Shown: piece by piece, positions 5,789-9,578 of the stretch
Position numbering within the stretch: the first letter of the stretch is position 1
Layout: each line of letters opens with the position of its first letter
Origin: Lachnospiraceae bacterium
GTDB lineage: Bacteria; Bacillota; Clostridia; Lachnospirales; Lachnospiraceae
Reading direction: 5' to 3'
Assembly (NCBI GenBank): GCA_004552595.1
Contig: SFNX01000068.1
Coordinates: forward strand, 1 to 9,578
DNA length: 9,578 nt
Position numbers and translations under genes: made by a program
Notes under the pieces: generated by a model
Database searches by the model: none
Told to the model about the DNA's origin: nothing
Seen by the model: the letters and a program-made list of their open reading frames with translations, nothing else

Positions 5789-5890
5789 TTAATGAATATC
5801 GTCCTTATCAATACCTAATTTAGTCAACAAAATATCCATACCTTCTTTTTCCCAGTTTTCAATTTACTCTGGCGTGCTATAGTAGTTTTT
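5789..5890 (-). pseudogene. Decayed 3' end of an unknown minus-strand gene
   Basis: On the minus strand the frame reads SKNYYSTPE, a stop (TAA at 5866-5864), then IENWEKEGMDILLTKLGIDK and DDIH with a final TAA at 5789-5791. It is natural-looking protein sequence across the internal stop (CAA or GAA changed to TAA would restore it), and a further stop lies upstream. No start codon or ribosome binding site serves it, so it is a gene remnant; the family is not recognised. It abuts the promoter region of the nuclease gene, which suggests a recombination junction. Confidence 0.5.
5856..5883 (+). promoter_or_regulatory. Putative promoter of the MmcB-like nuclease gene
   Basis: TTTTCA (5856-5861), a 16-bp spacer and TATAGT (5878-5883) form a moderate promoter. 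Its -10 lies within the weaker operator-like copy (5864-5885). Confidence 0.4.
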
Positions 5891-5924
5891 ACTTTACAAA
5901 TTTCACTCTAGCATGCTAGAGTGA
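5864..5924. promoter_or_regulatory. Tandem palindromic operator upstream of the nuclease gene
   Basis: A perfect 22-bp palindrome lies at 5903-5924 (core CACTCTAGCATGCTAGAGTG, 5904-5923). A related imperfect copy (TTACTCTGGCGTGCTATAGT, from 5864) matches it at 16 of 22 positions, 39 bp upstream, just under four DNA turns. The first overlaps the putative -10 and the second lies between promoter and ribosome binding site, as expected for a repressor. The upstream copy also overlaps a gene remnant, so part of the similarity could be chance. Confidence 0.6.
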
Positions 5925-5950
5925 TTTTAAAAAGCGAGGAGGTAATATTT

Positions 5951-6919
5951 ATGTCCAAAGAGACCAAATTAAAACAGATCGAAGACAGGCTTTCAATCTA
6001 TCTATCATCAGATCGTCGCAACTGGGCCGATACTTTTAAACTAATGAAGAGGGTCCGCGATGAGGAGCTTTATTCCAATGATTACGCGTCTCTTACACAA
6101 TGGGTTAATGCTTTGGCTGATCGTAATCATTACCATCAATCAACTTTGTGGAATCGATTCAATGCAGGCAATACTTACGCAGAATATGCTGAAAGAAAGA
6201 AGAAGGCCGGACAGGAAGTAAAATCAATTGAACAGGTTGATATTTCTCCTGATACCATTGCTCTGGTTGGTACAATAGCCAACAGATCTAAAGATACAAA
6301 ATACGCAGATGACTTGATGGACAAGGCTTGGGAGCATGATTTGTCCAGACAGGACCTTCGTGACATAAACCGTCAAATCAGAGCAGAACATAGTCGTGTT
6401 AAACAGGATATTGATGAGCAGCTTGATGATGTGAAAGTAAACAATAATAAAATCAATGTTACTGCAGATATGATGGTCAAAGCTTTTCAAAGCGATACCA
6501 GCTGGCTTGATGCGGATCACCGCCATCGTAAGAATGATTTTTACAAGGTTTTCCCAGAATTACCGGTTCACTCTGGTACGTCAATCCATGCAAGACGTAT
6601 GGATGTGTGTATCTTAGAAAATTTGACTGATGAGCACGCACTATCCTCTCATGTAAACATTCACTGTGTCGAAAACAAGGTCAGCAAAAACGACTTAGTC
6701 CGCGACCATAAAATGGGAGAATATGCAGACTACGGTGACTTCTTCTGGTTATGCATTCCGAAAGAATTACTAGAAGTCGCTGAAAAATACGTAGCACAAG
6801 GCTGGGGCATACTCATCGTTAACGACAACGAAAATATTCATGCTGCAAGAAAAGCTGCCAAAAGGGAATGCATTTTTCGTCAGGAAACACTTACTGAAGC
6901 AGTAACTCATTCAAATTAA
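5951..6919 (+). CDS. MmcB-like PD-(D/E)XK nuclease with helical N-terminal region
   Basis: The 322 aa protein has two parts. The C-terminal part (about 200-300) matches the MmcB-related PD-(D/E)XK fold: RRMDV (Asp218), ENK (Glu241-x-Lys243), a following NDLVRDHKMGEYADYGDFFW block, CIPKELLEVAEKY, and WGILIVND. MmcB is known from alphaproteobacteria as a mitomycin C-inducible DNA repair protein, so a DNA-acting nuclease role is plausible. The N-terminal ~170 residues are helical, with a possible HTH-like stretch (SLTQWVNALADRNHYHQSTL, about 47-66); they are not recognised and might bind DNA. ATG 5951 is chosen over the in-frame GTG 5921 because AGGAGG (5937-5942) lies 8 nt before it. The two palindromes upstream suggest the protein regulates its own gene. 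Base composition is richer in G and C than the SLAP gene next to it, hinting at transfer. Confidence 0.7.
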   Translation: MSKETKLKQIEDRLSIYLSSDRRNWADTFKLMKRVRDEELYSNDYASLTQWVNALADRNHYHQSTLWNRFNAGNTYAEYAERKKKAGQEVKSIEQVDISPDTIALVGTIANRSKDTKYADDLMDKAWEHDLSRQDLRDINRQIRAEHSRVKQDIDEQLDDVKVNNNKINVTADMMVKAFQSDTSWLDADHRHRKNDFYKVFPELPVHSGTSIHARRMDVCILENLTDEHALSSHVNIHCVENKVSKNDLVRDHKMGEYADYGDFFWLCIPKELLEVAEKYVAQGWGILIVNDNENIHAARKAAKRECIFRQETLTEAVTHSN

Positions 6920-6963
6920 ATATGCTAATATTCTACTTCGAATGCTACACTTTGCAAAAAATT

Positions 6964-6985
6964 ATAAATAAATATATTTATTTAT
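6964..6985. repeat. Perfect AT-only palindrome downstream of the nuclease gene
   Basis: ATAAATAAATATATTTATTT plus AT is a perfect 22-bp palindrome made only of A and T. It could fold as a weak hairpin at the end of the nuclease transcript or bind a protein. The window shows no use for it. Confidence 0.35.
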
Positions 6986-7018
6986 GCATTTGACAAGACT
7001 GTTTTTTAAAAAATCCCT

Positions 7019-7027
7019 TGCTATACT
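7019..7027 (+). promoter_or_regulatory. Putative extended -10 promoter for the following ORFs
   Basis: TGC-TATACT (7019-7027) is an extended -10 element 46 bp before the ATG at 7073. The nearby TTGACA (6990-6995) is 26 bp away, too far to be its -35; the best-spaced hexamers are poor, which an extended -10 can tolerate. Confidence 0.4.
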
Positions 7028-7072
7028 TGGGCCAAAATCTGAAATTGATTTAACAAAGCAGAGGTTACGATT

Positions 7073-7381
7073 ATGAAAGTTTTTATGTGGCGCGGAGATC
7101 ACGAAATTTCAAGAATTACAGGAATTTACTACCAGATTGGTGAAAACTGTGAAAAGTTACTAAAGTTACTAGATTCAGGCTGGAAATTTGCCGGAACAAC
7201 CGAACCCGATCCAGAAAGTAACAAAGATGCCATCATTACTCGAATTCACGGTATAGGAATCCTTGTACCTGAACCTGATAACTCTGCAGACCCTAAAGCA
7301 GTGGCAGCATATCTAAAATTTGTATCAAAAGATCCAAACCACAAGCCAACAAGCCAATGTATGATAAAAATCGGCTATTGA
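7073..7381 (+). CDS. Hypothetical protein, likely 5' part of a frameshifted gene
   Basis: This 102 aa ORF (MKVFMWRGDHEISRITGIYY…) has AGAGG 8 nt before its ATG and a promoter-like element upstream. It is soluble, with no membrane segment or signal peptide, and I do not recognise a family. The ORF at 7357-7572 overlaps its last 25 nt in the -1 frame and lacks a ribosome binding site of its own. The protein-like character appears to move from this frame to the next near 7340-7360, where AAGCCAAC is tandemly repeated (7344-7356). The simplest view is one original gene of about 165 codons broken by a small indel. The alternative is two overlapping, coupled genes. Confidence 0.6.
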   Translation: MKVFMWRGDHEISRITGIYYQIGENCEKLLKLLDSGWKFAGTTEPDPESNKDAIITRIHGIGILVPEPDNSADPKAVAAYLKFVSKDPNHKPTSQCMIKIGY

Positions 7382-7572
7382 CTAAAGATGCCAAGCTTAA
7401 AGATCAAATTACGCGACCTATTCAAGTGAGTTTAGATTGCAGAACAATCTCTACATACAGAAATTATTTTCAAGCGACAGTAGTCGGTATTCCGTTAGGT
7501 TATAAATCTTCAGAATATATCACCAAAGCACCAACTTTTGAAGTAAATGTTGAAGATGAAACAGAAGAATAA
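7357..7572 (+). CDS. Hypothetical protein, likely 3' part of a frameshifted gene
   Basis: The 71 aa frame (MYDKNRLLTKDAKLKDQITR…) continues in the -1 frame relative to the ORF at 7073. No ribosome binding site precedes its ATG; upstream codons in its own frame (KPQANKP) do not help identify it. The segment IQVSLDCRTISTYRNYFQATVVGI looks like a beta-rich domain; no family recognised. It ends 6 nt before a terminator hairpin, so the pair forms one transcription unit. Confidence 0.5.
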   Translation: MYDKNRLLTKDAKLKDQITRPIQVSLDCRTISTYRNYFQATVVGIPLGYKSSEYITKAPTFEVNVEDETEE

Positions 7573-7575
7573 CAT

Positions 7576-7609
7576 AAAAAACGCTCTACAACAGCATTGT
7601 AGGGCGTTT
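7576..7609 (+). terminator. Terminator-like hairpin after the hypothetical ORFs
   Basis: AAACGCTCTACAA (7579-7591) pairs with TTGTAGGGCGTTT (7597-7609), with one G-T pair and a 5-nt loop CAGCA. The tail (CCGTTTAATTTT) is only moderately T-rich. Confidence 0.7.
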
Positions 7610-7629
7610 CCGTTTAATTTTAAGTACAC

Positions 7630-7656
7630 AAAAAGCCCTGCTATTATGCAGAGCCA
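7630..7656 (-). terminator. Minus-strand terminator of a gene remnant
   Basis: Read on the minus strand, GCTCTGC-ATAATA-GCAGGGC (7654-7635) is a 7-bp stem with one G-T pair followed by TTTTTG. It overlaps the last codons of the small minus-strand ORF at 7644-7799, supporting that stretch as once, or still, a gene. Confidence 0.75.
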
Positions 7657-7844
7657 CCGCGCGTTTGCAAGTTATCATCTTGCACGCATGCATCCATGAT
7701 CATTGGACGCGACAATAATTTTCCTAATTTGTGTTCTATTGCATGAGCTCCATTTAATTCTTCACGAACTAAACAATCTACTTGATAAGTAGTTACCATC
7801 AATAGACACGACCAAAGTCATTGGCAGTTGTAGAGTCGATGACT
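7644..7844 (-). pseudogene. Remnant of an unknown minus-strand gene
   Basis: A 51-codon frame at 7644-7799 (MVTTYQVDCLVREELNGAHA, then IEHKLGKLLSRPMIMDA, VQDDNLQTRGGSA) ends inside a rho-independent terminator. Just upstream, in a different frame, VIDSTTANDFGRVY reads into TGA at the same spot (7800 region). One inserted base would join them. Together they look like the C-terminal ~65 residues of a protein whose 5' part is gone: the frame closes at TAA about 7850 and no ribosome binding site is seen before the ATG. The family is not recognised. Translation of the 51 aa piece alone cannot be excluded. Confidence 0.5.
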
Positions 7845-7853
7845 TTTTATTTT
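7814..7853 (+). repeat. Hairpin with T-rich tail in the gene-poor stretch
   Basis: AAAGTCAT (7814-7821) pairs with ATGACTTT (7839-7846), with a 17-nt loop and TTATTTT after it on the plus strand. The long loop makes it a weak terminator candidate, and its left arm lies inside the remnant reading VIDSTTANDFG. Apart from the remnant and terminators, nothing else is visible in 7614-7932. Confidence 0.35.
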
Positions 7854-7865
7854 GCTTAGTTAATA

Positions 7866-7908
7866 AAAAAACTGTTTCGTATCATTACAGATATTGAAGC
7901 AGTTTTAT
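7866..7908 (-). terminator. Terminator of the Gly/Trp-rich peptide gene
   Basis: On the minus strand AAAACTG-C-TTC pairs with GAA-A-CAGTTTT (7906-7896 with 7878-7868) around a 17-nt loop, followed by a T run. It lies about 25 bp past the peptide gene's stop. Confidence 0.65.
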
Positions 7909-7932
7909 ATTAATTACAATTGGTGTAATTGC

Positions 7933-8214
7933 TTATCCCCACCAATGCCACGTATAACCTGGGCCCCAAGTTCTAGGAAGTCCACCAGGAGCACCACCTC
8001 CAGGACCAATGTCCCATAAGTTTTTAGCATAAATCTTACTATCTAATAAAGACTTAGAATTTACTTGAGATTGTTCTGCTTTTTTAACTTTAAGAGTTAC
8101 TGTTGTTGAATCGTCATTTTCAGCTGCAGAAACTGGATTTGATGAAAGAGTAAGTGAATCTACACTTAATAAAGCTAGACCAGTCAATGATACAATAGTC
8201 TTTTTGAACTTCAT
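7933..8214 (-). CDS. Small secreted peptide with Gly/Pro/Trp-rich C-terminus (bacteriocin-like or signal peptide)
   Basis: The 93 aa precursor has a Sec signal peptide (MKFKK, hydrophobic core to about residue 24, probable cleavage after PVSAA at 31). A polar region of about 35 residues follows, then an unusual tail (69-93) with nine Gly, four Pro and four Trp: GPGGGAPGG, LPRTWGPGY, TWHWWG. There is no LPxTG motif or SLAP domain. Trp-rich ends are common in membrane-active or receptor-binding peptides, and APGG could be a secondary cleavage point; both are inference. ATG 8214 has AAGAAGG upstream at good spacing. It follows the CPBP protease gene by 53 nt on the same strand. Such proteases often give bacteriocin immunity or process exported peptides, so the pair may work together. 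No family is recognised. Confidence 0.75.
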   Translation of the reverse strand: MKFKKTIVSLTGLALLSVDSLTLSSNPVSAAENDDSTTVTLKVKKAEQSQVNSKSLLDSKIYAKNLWDIGPGGGAPGGLPRTWGPGYTWHWWG

Positions 8215-8238
8215 TTCTATGCCTTCTTTCTACATTGA

Positions 8239-8253
8239 TTAATTATTAATTAA
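8239..8253. repeat. AT-rich inverted repeat before the peptide gene
   Basis: TTAATT-ATT-AATTAA lies in the 53-bp gap between the protease and peptide genes. It may be a regulator site or chance in AT-rich DNA; no clear -35/-10 pair was found around it. Confidence 0.25.
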
Positions 8254-8267
8254 ATAATATCACCAAT

Positions 8268-9455
8268 TTATGAAAAGATGAATGCTTTTTTAATATTTGT
8301 TTCAATAAATGCTCTAGTTTTTTGGTTTTCTAATATTATCATTAATATAATTAATGGAATCACTGTAACAACAGTTAAAACTATAACTCCAGTATTTTCA
8401 TTACTTACTAAACTCCCACCATATCCCAAAGGGATTAATGAAAAATTTAAAAAGTCAGCAAAAGTATGAAACAACATCGTTAACCATAATTTACCAGAAT
8501 ATAAAAGAATGACACCTAAAAGACAACCAAAACCAAAAGCATGGAAAATTTGGAATAATATAGAATCTATGTTAGCTCCTGGTGTTGAAAAATTAAGAAT
8601 ATGAAGAAGTGAAAAAATTATTGAACTAAGCAAAATAGAATAGGTAGCTCTTCCTTTTTTTCTCGAAAAGATAATTAACAGTGTTATCAAAAAGACATAT
8701 CTAGCACTTTCTTCCATAATTCCTGCATCTAATGCAGAAAAGTATAATTGCCAAACATTTTTAATAATTGCTGAGTTAATCGGATTAATCAGTGAAAAAT
8801 CCCAATTCCAAATTGCTTGATTCCATTCTGAAGCTGACAGAATAAAAGTATTAAAAAAACTGATCCATACTGTAACAATACCTAAAACTAATAAGAATAA
8901 ATAATAGAAAAACGTTGGATTGGATATTTTTAAATTAAAATAAAATTTATATCCCCAAGTAGTAATAGCAATATAAGCATACTCAAGAAAAATTAAAGCC
9001 ATCAGCAAATTACTTTTATTTAAACCAACAATAACTGCATTTCCCTCTATGCTAATTAAAGGTGTTAAAAATAAACTTATAATTAACCAAACAGTAGCTA
9101 CTAATTGCCAAATGGGATTTTTAATAGTTCCATAATCATATAATATAACTGGGATTAATAATGCCAGCATACCAATAAAATATGCGACATATAAAACTGT
9201 CCCCCAATCTGCATATATCTTTATTATCAATTTAAAAATATTATTATAAACAGATAAAAAAGTATATGGTAGTACTACAATATTCAAAATATGTGATTTT
9301 CTGTTAAAACCTATATATATAAATAGAAAGGAAAATGAAAGAAATATTATATAAAGTAAATTTAATAGGTCATGTTGGACTATTAATAGAAGTACTGCAA
9401 ATAAAATTGTAAGTAATATTTGCGACTTAAGGATTTTATTATACGTATTTTTCAT
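8268..9455 (-). CDS. CPBP-type intramembrane protease (putative immunity or peptide-processing protein)
   Basis: The 395 aa protein is almost entirely hydrophobic with about 10 membrane segments. The C-terminal third carries the CPBP/Abi signature: MEESARY (Glu248-Glu249, Arg252), FSLLH (281-285), and FHTFADF with His330 and Asp334; the HAFGFGCLLG block lies between. These residues form the active site of membrane-embedded CAAX-like proteases. The first motif is EExxR here and not the usual EExxxR, so it may belong to a divergent branch such as YhfC-like proteins. It is also longer than a typical 200-300 aa CPBP member, owing to extra N-terminal helices. ATG 9455 has AGAGG about 8 nt upstream and lies 24 nt after the preceding gene, so the three minus-strand genes probably form an operon. 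In lactic acid bacteria such proteins often sit in bacteriocin loci as immunity factors; the secreted peptide downstream fits that, by inference. Confidence 0.8.
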   Translation of the reverse strand: MKNTYNKILKSQILLTILFAVLLLIVQHDLLNLLYIIFLSFSFLFIYIGFNRKSHILNIVVLPYTFLSVYNNIFKLIIKIYADWGTVLYVAYFIGMLALLIPVILYDYGTIKNPIWQLVATVWLIISLFLTPLISIEGNAVIVGLNKSNLLMALIFLEYAYIAITTWGYKFYFNLKISNPTFFYYLFLLVLGIVTVWISFFNTFILSASEWNQAIWNWDFSLINPINSAIIKNVWQLYFSALDAGIMEESARYVFLITLLIIFSRKKGRATYSILLSSIIFSLLHILNFSTPGANIDSILFQIFHAFGFGCLLGVILLYSGKLWLTMLFHTFADFLNFSLIPLGYGGSLVSNENTGVIVLTVVTVIPLIILMIILENQKTRAFIETNIKKAFIFS

Positions 9456-9479
9456 TATAATGCCTCTTTTCTATATAAA

Positions 9480-9578
9480 TCAAAAAATACGTTGCCACCA
9501 GCTTTTATGTGGCTTCTCAGATTCTGAAATTTGTCGATTGTCAACTTCTTTTTTTGAACTTGACTGCTCAGGCTTCGT
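9480..9578 (-). CDS. C-terminal fragment of an unknown protein (runs off the window)
   Basis: The minus-strand frame is open from the window edge and ends at TGA (9482-9480). It shows 32 residues: a polar, Lys/Ser/Glu-rich stretch (TKPEQSSSKKEVDNRQISES) ending in EKPHKSWWQRIF. Such charged tails with a final amphipathic WWQRIF-like end are seen on the cytosolic side of membrane proteins, but that is a guess. It lies 24 nt before the protease gene and is probably in the same operon. Its start and family lie outside the window. Confidence 0.6.
   Translation of the reverse strand, partial: TKPEQSSSKKEVDNRQISESEKPHKSWWQRIF

Noticed and set aside
6175..6526. Two minus-strand ORFs inside the nuclease gene
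   Set aside because: They are antisense to a gene with clear PD-(D/E)XK motifs and a strong ribosome binding site, and show no domain of their own.
6990..7027. TTGACA ... TATACT as a classic promoter pair
   Set aside because: The spacer is 26 bp, too long for sigma-A; only the extended -10 was kept.
8278..8469. 63-codon plus-strand ORF inside the CPBP gene
   Set aside because: Antisense shadow of a conserved membrane protein; no ribosome binding site.

Overview
The window looks like a low-GC Lactobacillus chromosome from the acidophilus/crispatus/helveticus group. Support comes from a helveticin J-family bacteriocin gene, a secreted protein with SLAP-type S-layer domains, an LL-H-type (Lactobacillus phage) holin and an Rgg-type regulator. 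Species cannot be fixed from the sequence. No tRNA, rRNA, CRISPR array or insertion sequence was seen.

Left part (1-2053): a short, apparently truncated Rgg/MutR-type regulator (minus strand) diverges from an MFS permease (plus strand). The permease ends at a clear hairpin terminator.

Centre-left (2077-4486): this is the most interesting block and resembles a domesticated phage immunity-plus-lysis module. On the minus strand are a Cro/cI-like repressor and an ImmA/IrrE metallopeptidase whose frame is broken near its 3' end. On the plus strand are a 104-107 aa LL-H-family holin and then a helveticin J-like class III bacteriocin where a phage would carry its endolysin. The roughly 300 bp between the two arms carries several copies of an 11-bp operator-like motif (AAGCATAYTAW), good sigma-A promoters on both strands, and a leader with a 21-codon upstream ORF and two mutually exclusive hairpins, one covering the holin ribosome binding site. 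My reading is that the repressor silences the holin-bacteriocin operon, the protease relieves repression under some stress, and the holin lets out a bacteriocin that has no signal peptide.

Centre (4488-5950): a SLAP-domain secreted protein with its own promoter and terminator, followed by a decayed 3' end of an unknown minus-strand gene.

Centre-right (5864-7609): a two-part protein with a helical N-terminal region and an MmcB-like PD-(D/E)XK nuclease fold, preceded by a perfect 22-bp palindrome and a weaker copy 39 bp upstream, which suggests autorepression. Next are two overlapping ORFs of unknown function that look like one frameshifted gene.

Right part (7630-9578, minus strand): a gene remnant with its own terminator, then what looks like an operon. 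In transcription order it holds the 3' end of an unknown gene cut by the window edge, a CPBP-type intramembrane protease, and a 93 aa secreted peptide with a strikingly Gly/Pro/Trp-rich C-terminus. The last pair could be a bacteriocin or signal peptide with its immunity or processing protein.
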